From NCBI RefSeq assembly GCF_030433675.1, contig NZ_JAROCB010000002.1, positions 620,001-684,000 on the forward strand: a stretch of 64,000 nucleotides of DNA. Direction: 5' to 3'. A model generated the notes under the pieces. The model made no database searches. It had not been told where the DNA came from and saw only the letters and a program-made list of their open reading frames with translations. The position numbers and the translations under genes were made by a program. This stretch comes from Leifsonia virtsii (lineage in GTDB: Bacteria; Actinomycetota; Actinomycetes; Actinomycetales; Microbacteriaceae). Of this stretch, positions 49,569-57,950 are shown piece after piece (the stretch's first letter is position 1; the number at the start of each line of letters is the position of its first letter).

Positions 49569-50423
49569 TCAGTCGCGTCGCAGGTACGCTACCTGCAGCG
49601 CCCCGACGGGCGCATCAGCTATACGGTCGAGGGCCACGGGCCACTCGTCGTGGCGGTCCCCGGCATGGGCGACCTCCGCTCCAGCTACCGCGAGCTCGTT
49701 CCGGCCCTCGTCGCCGCCGGCTACCGCGTCGCGGTCACCGACCTGCGCGCCCACGGAGACTCCGACACCACCTTCCGCGAGTTCGGCGACATCGCCACGG
49801 CCCGCGACGTCCTCGCCCTCGTGGAGGAGCTCGGCGGCCCGGCCGTCGTCCTCGGCAACTCGATGGGCGCCGCCGCCGCGGCCTGGGCCGCAGCCGAGCG
49901 CCCGGATCTTATCGCCGGTCTCGCGTTCTACGGCCCCCTGCTCCGCGATCCCGCGATGGGCTCCGCGATGACCGGCCTCCTCCACTTCTCGTACCGGGTG
50001 CTGTTCGCCCGGCCGTGGGGGGCGTCGGCGTGGGCCGGCTACTACCGCAGCACGCTCAACCGCGGCACGAAGGCGCCGTGGCTGGACGAGCACGTCGCCG
50101 CCATCCGGTCCTCGCTGAAGGAGCCGGGGCGCCTCGCGGGCTTCCGCCACCTGACGCTGCAGCTGACGCACTCGGTCGTCGAGCCGCGCCTTCCGGAGAT
50201 CACGGCGCCGATGCTCGCGTTCGTCGGCGAGCTTGACCCCGACTACCGCGACACGGACGCCGAGGTGGCGTGGATGGAGTCGCAGCGCGTCCGGGTCGTC
50301 CGGGTTCCGGAGGCCGCGCACTACCCGCACGCGCAGCGTCCCGACGTCGCGGTGCCCGGCACGCTCGAGTTCCTCGCGCCCCTCCGCACCGCCGACGCGT
50401 CGGCCTGGGCCGCGCGTGCCTAG
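49554..50423 (+). CDS. Alpha/beta hydrolase, first gene of an operon with a TetR regulator
   Basis: This 289-residue protein has RISYTVEGHGPLVVAVPGMGDLRSSYRELVPAL at the N-terminus, RVAVTDLRAHGDSD, the nucleophile elbow VVLGNSMGAAAAAWA with Ser at about residue 100, and PEAAHYPHAQRPDV at the end for the catalytic His. Its substrate is unknown, possibly a small ester or hydrophobic signal. The ATG at 49554 is given; 49560 (MTTS) is equally possible. Its last eight bases overlap the TetR gene (GTG at 50416), so both are cotranslated. An inverted repeat overlaps the start codon. Confidence 0.82.
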   Translation: MAMTTSVASQVRYLQRPDGRISYTVEGHGPLVVAVPGMGDLRSSYRELVPALVAAGYRVAVTDLRAHGDSDTTFREFGDIATARDVLALVEELGGPAVVLGNSMGAAAAAWAAAERPDLIAGLAFYGPLLRDPAMGSAMTGLLHFSYRVLFARPWGASAWAGYYRSTLNRGTKAPWLDEHVAAIRSSLKEPGRLAGFRHLTLQLTHSVVEPRLPEITAPMLAFVGELDPDYRDTDAEVAWMESQRVRVVRVPEAAHYPHAQRPDVAVPGTLEFLAPLRTADASAWAARA

Positions 50424-51012
50424 GGCGGGGCTGACCCGGGCCGCCGTCACGGCGGTGGCGATCGAGCTGGTGGACGAGGGCGGCACCTCCGGCTTCGAGC
50501 GGCTCACCCTCGCCGCCGTGGCCGCGCGTGCCGGGGTCGCCGTCCCGAGCCTCTACAAGCACGTCGCATCGCTCGACGACCTGCGCCGGCTGGTGGCGAC
50601 GGAGTCGCTCGCCGAGCTCACCCGCGTGCTCGCCGCGGCGACCATCGGCCGCGCGGGGCCCGAGGCGGTGCGCGCGGCGGCGGACGCGATTCGGGACTTC
50701 GCCCGCCGGCACCCGGGCCGGTACGCCGCGACGCAGGTCGCGCCGCACGGGTCGGAGCCGGCCGACGCCGAACTGGTGGCGCGCGCCGAGGAGACCATCG
50801 CCGTGCTGGCCGGGGTGCTCCGGGGCTTCGGCCTGCCCGACGACGAACTGGTGGATGCGATCAGAATGCTGCGCAGCGCCATCCACGGCTTCGTCACCCT
50901 CGAGCTGGGCGGCGGCTTCGGCCTCCCCGACGACCTCGACCGCAGCTATGCCGTGCTGGTCGACGGCGTCACCGCCGGCATCGAGCGCCTCGCAAAAGCG
51001 CCCCAGATGTGA
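50416..51012 (+). CDS. TetR-family regulator, coupled to the hydrolase gene
   Basis: This 198-residue protein starts at the GTG that overlaps the hydrolase stop by eight bases. It has a TetR HTH (AAVTAVAIELVDEGGTSGFERLTLAAVAARAGVAVPSLYKHVASLDDLRRLV) at residues 8-60 and an all-helical C-terminal domain containing FARRHPGRYAATQVA and SAIHGFVTLELGGGFGLP, which is typical of the WHG-domain subset. As the second gene of the operon it is expected to repress its own operon via the palindrome at 49539-49568, with the hydrolase's substrate as a candidate ligand. That ligand link is inference. Confidence 0.85.
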   Translation: MPRAGLTRAAVTAVAIELVDEGGTSGFERLTLAAVAARAGVAVPSLYKHVASLDDLRRLVATESLAELTRVLAAATIGRAGPEAVRAAADAIRDFARRHPGRYAATQVAPHGSEPADAELVARAEETIAVLAGVLRGFGLPDDELVDAIRMLRSAIHGFVTLELGGGFGLPDDLDRSYAVLVDGVTAGIERLAKAPQM

Positions 51013-51057
51013 GTAATGGCGGCTATTCGGACCGAATAGCCGCCATTACTCACATCT
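51005..51057. terminator. Exceptionally long perfect hairpin (26-bp arms, 1-base loop) between convergent genes
   Basis: Bases 51005-51030 and 51032-51057 are exact inverted repeats, with only A51031 between them. The structure starts inside the last codons of the TetR gene (its TGA is 51010-51012) and ends 15 bases from the DEAD-box helicase stop at 51072. It can fold in transcripts from both strands, so it is likely a bidirectional terminator. A-tract or U-tail is absent, and the stem contains AT-rich parts (TAAT, TATTC). Confidence 0.8.
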
Positions 51058-51071
51058 CGGGGAGGTGGGCG

Positions 51072-52694
51072 TCAGCCCTGGGCGCGACGCGAGCCGCGAC
51101 CGCGGCGCACCGACCCGTCGCCGGACGACGAGGTCGAGTAGACGGCGCCCGAAGCGCGACCGCCGCCCTGCGACGCGCCCTGCTTGCCCGAGCGCTGACC
51201 GGATGCGGACGAGCGCTGACCCGACGCGCCGTGCTCGGCGTGACCTGTGCGGCCGCCTACGGCCGGAGCCCCGCCCGGACGCTGGCCGCGCCCGCGGCGA
51301 CGCGAGCCGCCGCCCTGCGCCCCGGCACCGTCGATGCGGCCCTGACCGGAACCGGACGCGGCGCCCTGCCTGCCGGATCCGCCCTGGCCGTTCCGGCCGG
51401 CTCCCGAGCCCTGACCGGCCGCAGCACCGCCCGCGCGGCGGGCGCGCTTGCGCTGCGCGTTCGCGCCCTGCGACGTCCCGCCGCCCGCGTTCCGCGGCTG
51501 CACCGGGGCCGGCGCGACGCGCGGCGCGACATCGCCCACCAGGGAGACGACGGCGGGCGAGCCCGCCGTCACGCGCTGCGGAGCGACCGCGATCGCGGCC
51601 TTGCGGAGCAGGGTGCGGACGTCGTCCGCCTGCGAGGACAGCATCACGGTGACGACGTCGCCCGCGCTGCCGGCCCGGGCGGTGCGGCCCGAGCGGTGCA
51701 GGTACGCCTTGTGCTCCGCCGGCGGGTCGACGTGAACGACCAGTTCCACGTTGTCCACGTGCACGCCGCGTGCCGCGACGTCCGTGGCGACGAGCACCTT
51801 CACGCTGCCGTCGCCGAACGCCGCCAGGTTGCGGTCGCGGGCGCCCTGCGCGAGGTTGCCGTGCAGGTCGACGGCGGGGATGCCGGAGGCTGTCAGCTGC
51901 TTGGCGAGCTTCTTCGCCTGGTGCTTGGTGCGGGTGAACAGGATACGGCGGCTCGTGCCGGAGGCGAGGGCCTCCACGAGCGCCTTCTTCTCGTCCGGGG
52001 TGTCGACCTGCAGCACGTGGTGGGTCATCGCCTCGACCGGGCTGGTCTCGTCGTCGACCGAGTGAAGCACGGGGGAGTGCAGGAAGCGGGTGACCAGCTT
52101 GTCCACGCCGTTGTCCAGCGTGGCCGAGAACAGCAGGCGCTGGCCGTCCTTGGGGGTGGCGGACATGATGCGGGTCACGACGGGCAGGAAGCCCAGGTCG
52201 GCCATGTGGTCGGCCTCGTCGAGCACGGTGATCTCGACGGCGTCCAGCGACACGAAGCCCTGCTTCATGAGGTCTTCGAGGCGACCGGGGCAGGCGACCA
52301 GGATGTCGACGCCGGCCTTGAGCTCGGCGACCTGCTTGTTCTGCGAGACGCCGCCGAAGACGGTGGACACGCGAAGCGAGTAGGCGTCGGCGAGCGGGCG
52401 GAAGGTGGCCGCGATCTGGGTGGCCAGCTCGCGGGTCGGCGCGAGCACGAGGGCCAGCGGACGGCCGGCCCGGCGGCGGCCGCCGGCGAGCACGGTGCCG
52501 AGGCGCGCGACGAGCGGCAGCGCGAAGGCGATGGTCTTGCCGGAGCCGGTCTTGCCGCGGCCGAGAACGTCCTTGCCGGCGAGGGCGTCGGGCAGCGTGT
52601 CGGCCTGGATGGGGAACGCGGTGGTCTTGCCGTCGGCCGCGAGGACCGAGACGAGCGGGGTGGGGACGCCGAGGTCGGCGAAAGTCTGAGACAA
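51072..52694 (-). CDS. DEAD-box RNA helicase with an Arg/Gly/Ser-rich tail
   Basis: This 540-residue protein begins with a Q-motif region (FADLGVPTPLVSVLAADGKTTAFPIQADTLP), then Walker A GKTGSGKT, APTRELATQ, DEAD in TVLDEADHMAD, SAT in LLFSATLDNG and HRSGRTARAG. The C-terminal 150 residues are low complexity (Gly/Ser/Gln/Arg, ending RRGRGSRRAQG), typical of RNA-binding tails in cold-shock RNA helicases. Its start is a TTG at 52694 with AAAGG before it, inferred from where the family begins; no ATG or GTG fits. It probably unwinds structured RNA. A 275-base gap separates it from the divergent HelD gene, suggesting a long leader. Confidence 0.87.
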   Translation of the reverse strand: MSQTFADLGVPTPLVSVLAADGKTTAFPIQADTLPDALAGKDVLGRGKTGSGKTIAFALPLVARLGTVLAGGRRRAGRPLALVLAPTRELATQIAATFRPLADAYSLRVSTVFGGVSQNKQVAELKAGVDILVACPGRLEDLMKQGFVSLDAVEITVLDEADHMADLGFLPVVTRIMSATPKDGQRLLFSATLDNGVDKLVTRFLHSPVLHSVDDETSPVEAMTHHVLQVDTPDEKKALVEALASGTSRRILFTRTKHQAKKLAKQLTASGIPAVDLHGNLAQGARDRNLAAFGDGSVKVLVATDVAARGVHVDNVELVVHVDPPAEHKAYLHRSGRTARAGSAGDVVTVMLSSQADDVRTLLRKAAIAVAPQRVTAGSPAVVSLVGDVAPRVAPAPVQPRNAGGGTSQGANAQRKRARRAGGAAAGQGSGAGRNGQGGSGRQGAASGSGQGRIDGAGAQGGGSRRRGRGQRPGGAPAVGGRTGHAEHGASGQRSSASGQRSGKQGASQGGGRASGAVYSTSSSGDGSVRRGRGSRRAQG

Positions 52695-52969
52695 AGGTGT
52701 GCCTTTCGGGCGGGGACCCGGTCGGCATGCGGCGGACCGGGCGGATGGCGAGCGCACCGAGCGGCGCGATCGTTCGCCGTATGAAGAGAAGCGTGCGGGG
52801 CGGAGTCGGAAGGTGACCGACACAGGCCCGGCGCGACGCGAAGCGTTTCTACGACGCAGCGGGCAGAATCGGCCCGCACCACCACTCTAGGGCATACGGC
52901 CGTGCGGGTGCTGAGAGCGCGGACACATCCGGAGGTCGTAGACTGTCGGCCCGGAAACGAGAGGTGGCC

Positions 52970-55201
52970 ATGGGCGTGGTGGAGTCGGAGCTCGAACGCG
53001 AACGCGCCGTGGTCTCGGAGCTGTACCAGCGGCTCGATCGACTGCGCGCGGAGACGGAGGAGCGGCTGGCCCGCGTCCGCCGCGACAGCGTCGGGAGCAA
53101 CCACCAGGCGCGCAGCGAACGGGACGCGTTCGCGCGGCTGTACGAGGATCAGCTGACCCAACTGCGGGAGGTGGATTCGCGCCTCGTCTTCGGCCGTCTG
53201 CTGCTGGAGCAGCCGATGGACGGCTCCGACCACCGCTACATCGGACGGGTGGGGCTCCGCGACGAGGAGGAGCGCTCGGTGCTGGTGGACTGGCGCGCTC
53301 AGCAGGCCGGAGCGTTCTACCAGGCGACCGCGAGCGAGCCGATGGGGGTGCGCGCCCGGCGCCACCTGACCATGTCCGGGCGGCAGGTCACGCGCATCGA
53401 CGACGAGGTGTTCGACGAGGCGCTGCTCGACGGCGATCAGGCGCAGGAGAAGGTGCAGGGCGAGGGTGCACTGCTCGCCGCCCTGACCGCGCAGCGCACC
53501 GGGCGCATGCACGACATCGTCGCGACCATCCAGGCCGAGCAGGACCGCATCATCCGGTCCGACCTCCGCGGCGCGCTCGTCGTGCAGGGCGGACCGGGCA
53601 CCGGCAAGACCGCGGTGGCCCTGCACCGCGCCGCCTACCTGCTGTACGCGAACCGGCAGCGGCTGAGCGCCTCCGGTGTGCTGGTCGTCGGCCCGTCGAC
53701 CGCCTTCCTGCGGTACATCGAGGCCGTGCTTCCGTCGCTCGGTGAGACCGGCGTCGTCATGTCGACGCTCGGCGACCTGTTCCCCGGCGTGGAGGCGACG
53801 GCCGAGGACGCGCCGGAGGCCGCGGTCTTGAAGGGCTCGGCGCAGATGGCGCGGCTGCTCTCCCGCGCGGTGAAGTCGCGGCAGAAGGCGCCGGCCGAGG
53901 AGCAGACGATCGTCGTCGACAACGAGCGGCTGACGGTGGCGCCGGAGCTCGTCCAGCGCGCCATCGCGAAGGCCCAGCGCACCGGCAAGCCGCACAACGT
54001 CGCCCGGGTGACCTTCGTGAAGCACGCGCTCGCCGAGTTGACCGACCAGCTCGCGGCCCAGCTGCGCGCGTCCGGCTCCACGATCGACGACGCCGACCTG
54101 AAGGTGCTGCGGGAGGACCTGCGCACCTCGTACGACGTCCGGGTGCTGCTCAACACGGCCTGGCTGCCGTTGACCCCGCAGAAGCTGCTGCAGGACCTCT
54201 ACGCACGGCCCGCCTGGCTCGCCGAGCTGACCCCGCGCTGGTCGGAGGCGCAGCGGGCCGCCCTGCTGCGGGACCGGTCGGAGCCGTTCACAGTCTCCGA
54301 CGTCCCGCTGCTGGATGAGGCGGCCGAGCTGCTCGGGGACTTCCCCGGCAGGCCGGACCCCGCCGACCGCGAGCGGGAGCGGCAGCGCAAGCGCGACCTC
54401 GAGAATGCGCGGGCCGCCATCCGGAACATGGGCGTCCAGGGCCTGGTCAGCGCCGAGCAGCTGGCGGACGGCTTCGCCGAGCAGGTCGACCGCGGCACTA
54501 CCGCCGAGCGCGCCGCCGCCGACCGCAGCTGGACGTACGGCCACGTCGTCGTGGACGAGGCGCAGGAGCTCTCGCCGATGCAGTGGCGGGTGCTGCTGCG
54601 CCGCTGCCCGATGAAGTCGTTCACGATCGTCGGCGACATCGCGCAGGTCGCGTCGGCTGCGGGTGCGATCAGCTGGCGGGATGCGCTCCAGCCGCTGTTC
54701 AAGGACGCCTGGCGGCTCGAGGAGCTGACGGTCAACTACCGCACGCCCGCGCAGATCACCCGCGAGGCCGAGCGGATCGCCGCCGACGCGGGCCTGCCGA
54801 TCACGCCGACCCGCGCGGTGCGGGAGGGCGAGTGGCCGATCCGGCGGGTCGCCGCCGCCTCCGCGGAGCCCGGCGCGCTCGGCGACGCCGTGGCGGAGGC
54901 CGTCGCGCACGACCGCGGGATCGACGACACCGGCACGGTCGCCGTCATCGCGACGGCCGCCGACCTCTCCGCCGTCGCCGAGGCCGTCGCCGCCCGCTTC
55001 GGCGATCAGGCCGGCCGGGGCGCCGCGGGCCTGACGCGGCCGATCGCCGTCCTGACCGGCTACGAGGCGAAGGGCCTGGAGTTCGACGCCGTCGTCCTGG
55101 CGGACCCCGACGCCCTCGCCGCCGAGTCCCCGCGCGGCGCCGCCTCCCTCTACGTCGCCATGACGCGCCCCACCCAGCGCCTCACCCTCGTCGCCCGCTG
55201 A
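52970..55201 (+). CDS. Second HelD-type UvrD-like helicase/translocase
   Basis: This 743-residue protein is a HelD paralogue: N-terminal coiled-coil (ESELERERAVVSELYQRLDRLRAETEERL), RYIGRVGLRDEEERSVLVDWRAQQAGAFYQAT, Walker A GGPGTGKT at about residue 207, VVVDEAQELSPMQWRVLLRR, VNYRTPAQI and LTGYEAKGLEFDAVVLADPDAL at the end. It shares the overall order with the protein at 10511-12826, with strongest matches in these motif regions. HelD releases RNA polymerase from stalled or terminated complexes. The ATG at 52970 follows GAGAGG; the GTG at 52964 is alternative. No rifamycin-element-like site is seen upstream. Confidence 0.86.
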   Translation: MGVVESELERERAVVSELYQRLDRLRAETEERLARVRRDSVGSNHQARSERDAFARLYEDQLTQLREVDSRLVFGRLLLEQPMDGSDHRYIGRVGLRDEEERSVLVDWRAQQAGAFYQATASEPMGVRARRHLTMSGRQVTRIDDEVFDEALLDGDQAQEKVQGEGALLAALTAQRTGRMHDIVATIQAEQDRIIRSDLRGALVVQGGPGTGKTAVALHRAAYLLYANRQRLSASGVLVVGPSTAFLRYIEAVLPSLGETGVVMSTLGDLFPGVEATAEDAPEAAVLKGSAQMARLLSRAVKSRQKAPAEEQTIVVDNERLTVAPELVQRAIAKAQRTGKPHNVARVTFVKHALAELTDQLAAQLRASGSTIDDADLKVLREDLRTSYDVRVLLNTAWLPLTPQKLLQDLYARPAWLAELTPRWSEAQRAALLRDRSEPFTVSDVPLLDEAAELLGDFPGRPDPADRERERQRKRDLENARAAIRNMGVQGLVSAEQLADGFAEQVDRGTTAERAAADRSWTYGHVVVDEAQELSPMQWRVLLRRCPMKSFTIVGDIAQVASAAGAISWRDALQPLFKDAWRLEELTVNYRTPAQITREAERIAADAGLPITPTRAVREGEWPIRRVAAASAEPGALGDAVAEAVAHDRGIDDTGTVAVIATAADLSAVAEAVAARFGDQAGRGAAGLTRPIAVLTGYEAKGLEFDAVVLADPDALAAESPRGAASLYVAMTRPTQRLTLVAR

Positions 55202-55210
55202 CCCCCACCG

Positions 55211-55270
55211 TCGAGTCCGCAAAGACTGCACGCGACACGCCGTCCGGGCGTGCAGTCTTTGCGGACTCGA
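55211..55270. terminator. Long perfect hairpin (23-bp arms) between HelD and the DUF1684 gene
   Basis: Bases 55211-55233 and 55248-55270 are exact inverted repeats with a 14-base GC-rich loop. It lies ten bases after the HelD stop and ten bases before the DUF1684 stop at 55281, on the opposite strand, so it serves both convergent genes. The arms are mostly GC-rich with one AAAG/CTTT section. Confidence 0.8.
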
Positions 55271-55280
55271 TGGAGGGGGG

Positions 55281-55964
55281 TCAGGCGGCGGGATAGCGCT
55301 CGCCGACGGGGACCTCGACGGGGAGGGTGTTGCCGGCCTGCGCGAGGGGGCACGCCCAGGCGGGGTCGTATGCGCACGACGGGTTGTACGCGAAGTTAAA
55401 GTCGAGCACGATGCTCGCGCCCTCGTCGTCCCAGTCGAGGCCCAGGTCGGCGCCCTTGATCGTGTCGATCAGGTAGCGTCCGCCGCCGTAGGTCCCGCCC
55501 GGCCGACCGGCGAGGGCGTCCTTCACCGGCACGAACAGGCCGCCGCCGTACGACGCCAGTTTCCACACGTCGAGCGTGCCGGCGAGGGGCACGCGCACCG
55601 TGCCGAGCAGCTCGAACGGTACGACGCCGTCGGTGCCGGTCTCGACGTCCATCCGCTTCGGCTCGGCCGCCGGGTGCACGGGCAGCTCGAACCGCCAGTC
55701 CGGGTCGTACGGCGTGACCGGCAGTCCCGTGAACCGCTCGCGGTCCTCCGGCAGCAGCGGGGAGGCGGGATGCGACGAGAACAGGTCGTTGCGGCACGAG
55801 ATCCAGTGCGCGTGCGCCTCGACCGGGTCGTGCGCGGCCAGCCTGCGCACGGACGCGTACATCGCGAATACGCGACGGCGCCAGTCCGCGGTCTGCGCGG
55901 CGGTCACCGCCCGCGCCGGTCCGCCCTCCGCCGGGAGTTCCGTGGTCTGCTCCGCGCTCGTCAT
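55281..55964 (-). CDS. DUF1684 domain protein
   Basis: This 227-residue protein carries DUF1684 motifs: WISCRNDLFSSHPASPLLPEDRERFTGLPVTPYDPDWRFELPV and, toward the C-terminus, LFVPVKDALAGRPGGTYGGGRYLIDTIKGADLG and the DFNFAYNPSCAYDPAWACPLAQAGNTL block with two cysteines. The family is uncharacterised, and appears to be a beta-barrel binding protein. Its ATG at 55964 overlaps the stop of the SRPBCC-like gene by four bases (ATGA), so the two are a unit. No active-site function can be given. Confidence 0.85.
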   Translation of the reverse strand: MTSAEQTTELPAEGGPARAVTAAQTADWRRRVFAMYASVRRLAAHDPVEAHAHWISCRNDLFSSHPASPLLPEDRERFTGLPVTPYDPDWRFELPVHPAAEPKRMDVETGTDGVVPFELLGTVRVPLAGTLDVWKLASYGGGLFVPVKDALAGRPGGTYGGGRYLIDTIKGADLGLDWDDEGASIVLDFNFAYNPSCAYDPAWACPLAQAGNTLPVEVPVGERYPAA

Positions 55965-56521
55965 CGTTCCTCCGCGCTCGTCGTCTCCGGGACGCGTCCG
56001 TCGTCGTCCCGCCGTTCGGGATCGTAGGCCCAGGTGGGGGCGAGCCGCCGCAGGCGCGCACCGCGCCACTGCCAGAACAGCCAGAAGGCGTACCAGGCGA
56101 ACGGGGTCAGCGCGCCGGCGCGCACGATCAGCTGGTCGCGGTACAGGGTCCGCAGCCGCCCCCGCTCGTCCGGTCCGGCCGGGTCGGGCGCGATCGCCAT
56201 GCGGTGGTCGAGCCGGGGCACCGCGGCGAGCATCCCGCCGGTGCCGCCTCCGCTGTCCCGCAGGATGCGCGTCCCCGCCTCCCGCGGGTCGAGCGGCCGC
56301 AGCGTGTCGAGCCGGATCGCCTGCGTGCCGACGGTGAACGCGCCGAGCGCCTTCACTGTCACACGGTGCTCCGCGCCCCAGGTGGTCGGGAAGCCGCCGG
56401 GCTCGTCCGAGCGGAAGTCCAGCCACGGCAGCGCGACCTCGCGGAACGCGGTCGGGCTCTGCAGGGCCCGCCAGGCGGCGTCCGGGTCGCAGTCGAGCAT
56501 CAGCTTCAGCAGCACGCGCAT
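55961..56521 (-). CDS. SRPBCC-like (START/polyketide cyclase fold) protein
   Basis: This 186-residue protein begins MRVLLKLMLDCDPDAAWRALQSPTAFREVALPWLDF, the entry pattern of SRPBCC/START domain proteins (beta strand, helix, pocket). The middle has a further strand region and a linker, then WYAFWLFWQWRGARLRRLAPTWAY and an Asp/Arg-rich tail. The ligand is unknown. It is translationally coupled to the DUF1684 gene by a 4-base overlap, and lies 50 bases downstream of the sigma-factor gene on the same strand. A joint function with DUF1684 is inference only. Confidence 0.7.
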   Translation of the reverse strand: MRVLLKLMLDCDPDAAWRALQSPTAFREVALPWLDFRSDEPGGFPTTWGAEHRVTVKALGAFTVGTQAIRLDTLRPLDPREAGTRILRDSGGGTGGMLAAVPRLDHRMAIAPDPAGPDERGRLRTLYRDQLIVRAGALTPFAWYAFWLFWQWRGARLRRLAPTWAYDPERRDDDGRVPETTSAEER

Positions 56522-56571
56522 GCTCTCAGTGTCGCCCCTGCGCGGGCTGCGGCGGCCTCAGGATGCCGTTC

Positions 56572-57849
56572 TCAGAGGCATTCCCCGGCTCGCGCCAGCA
56601 GCAGCTCCCGTTCCCTCTCGTTGCCCGTCATCGCCGCGGCCCGCTCGAACTCCTGCCGCGCCTCCGCCGTGCGCCCGAGCCGTTGCAGCAGGTCGGCGCG
56701 CACCGACGGCAGGAGGTGGTACGACGACAGCGCGCCGTCGATCGCCAGCCGGTCGACCACTTCCAGCCCCGCCTCCGGGCCGTACGCCATCGACAGCGCG
56801 ACGGCGCGGTTCAGTTCGACGACCGCCGAGGGCCGAAGCTCGGCGAGCGCGCCGTAGAGCGCGACGATCTCCTCCCAGTCGGTCGCCGCGGCGGTCGGCG
56901 CGGTCGCGTGGCAGGCGGCGATCGCGGCCTGCAGCGCGTACGGCCCGCGGCTCACCGGGGGCCGCCTGCTCGTGCGCAGCTCGTCGCTGCGGGCGAGCGC
57001 CGCGACCCCGCGGCGGATCAGGATGCGGTCCCAGCGGGCGCGATCCTGGTCCTGCAGCAGGATGGGCGAGCCGTCCGGGGCCGTGCGCGCCCGGAGCCGC
57101 GACGCCTGGAACTCCATCAGCGCCACCAGCCCGTGCACTTCGGGCTCGCGCGGCGTCAGCTCGGCGAGCACGCGGCCGAGGCGCAGAGCTTCGCGGCAGA
57201 GGTCGGGCCGGATCCAGTCCTCTCCCGCGGTCGCCGCGTAGCCCTCGTTGAAGATCAGGTAGACCACCTCGAGCACCGACGTGAGGCGCTCGGGGAACTC
57301 GGCCCGCTCCGGCACCTCGAACGGCACGCCGGCCGCGCTGAGCGTGCGCTTGGCCCGGACGATCCGCTGCGCCATCGTGGCGGGCGGCACCAGGAAGGCG
57401 CGTGCGATCTCCTCGGTCGACAGTCCGCCGAGGAGCTTGAGCGTCAGCGCGACGCGAGCGGGCTGAGGGAGGACGGGGTGGCACGCCACGAAGACGAGCC
57501 GCAGCAGGTCGTCGCCGATCGGCTCCTGGACGGCCCGGGCGGGGTCGTCGTCGCCGAGCTCCTGCTCCAGGTGGTGGGCGATCGCGGCGTAGCGGTCGTC
57601 GAGGCGCTCGCGGCGGCGCCAGCCGTCGACGGCGCGCCGCTTGGCGACCGTGGTCAACCAGGCGCCGGGGTTGCGCGGGACGCCGGTCTCCGGCCACTGC
57701 TCGAGGGCCGCGACCAGGGCGTCCTGCGCAAGCTCCTCCGCGAGGCCGACGTCGCCGGTGGAGCGGGCGAGGCCGGCGATCAGGCGGCCCGACTCGATGC
57801 GCCAGACCGATTCGACGGTCCGCCGTACCTCGTCGTCGTCCGTCCGCAT
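56572..57849 (-). CDS. ECF-type sigma factor with a long C-terminal extension (DUF6596/TPR type)
   Basis: This 425-residue protein has sigma-70 region 2 (SGRLIAGLARSTGDVGLAEELAQDALVAALEQWPETGVPRNPGAWLTTVAKRRAVDGWRRR) and region 4 (LLRLVFVACHPVLPQPARVALTLKLLGGLSTEEIARAFLVPPATMAQRIVRAKRTL), followed by a helical C-terminal domain of about 240 residues (DUF6596 plus TPR-like repeats). This layout is the ECF42 class, which usually lies beside a DGPF-domain protein. None is seen within the window neighbours. CAGGAT six bases before the ATG at 57849 supports a leaderless mRNA. The C-terminal domain controls activity in this class. Confidence 0.85.
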   Translation of the reverse strand: MRTDDDEVRRTVESVWRIESGRLIAGLARSTGDVGLAEELAQDALVAALEQWPETGVPRNPGAWLTTVAKRRAVDGWRRRERLDDRYAAIAHHLEQELGDDDPARAVQEPIGDDLLRLVFVACHPVLPQPARVALTLKLLGGLSTEEIARAFLVPPATMAQRIVRAKRTLSAAGVPFEVPERAEFPERLTSVLEVVYLIFNEGYAATAGEDWIRPDLCREALRLGRVLAELTPREPEVHGLVALMEFQASRLRARTAPDGSPILLQDQDRARWDRILIRRGVAALARSDELRTSRRPPVSRGPYALQAAIAACHATAPTAAATDWEEIVALYGALAELRPSAVVELNRAVALSMAYGPEAGLEVVDRLAIDGALSSYHLLPSVRADLLQRLGRTAEARQEFERAAAMTGNERERELLLARAGECL

Positions 57850-57950
57850 GGTCCCATCCTGTCGTCGCCGGTCCCCGCCGTCACGTATACGTCGTGTTGA
57901 GTTCCGTGATTTCGACATCCCGTGACGGTGGTGTGCGCTACAACGGGAGC

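Noticed and set aside
52695-52969. A rifamycin-element-like site in front of the second HelD gene
   Set aside because: No CTTG-N3-CAAG core is present in this gap; only a weak -10-like TAGACT is seen.
52265-55231. A 988-residue reverse-strand frame over HelD
   Set aside because: It is the antisense of the HelD gene and runs into the DEAD-box frame; no domains.
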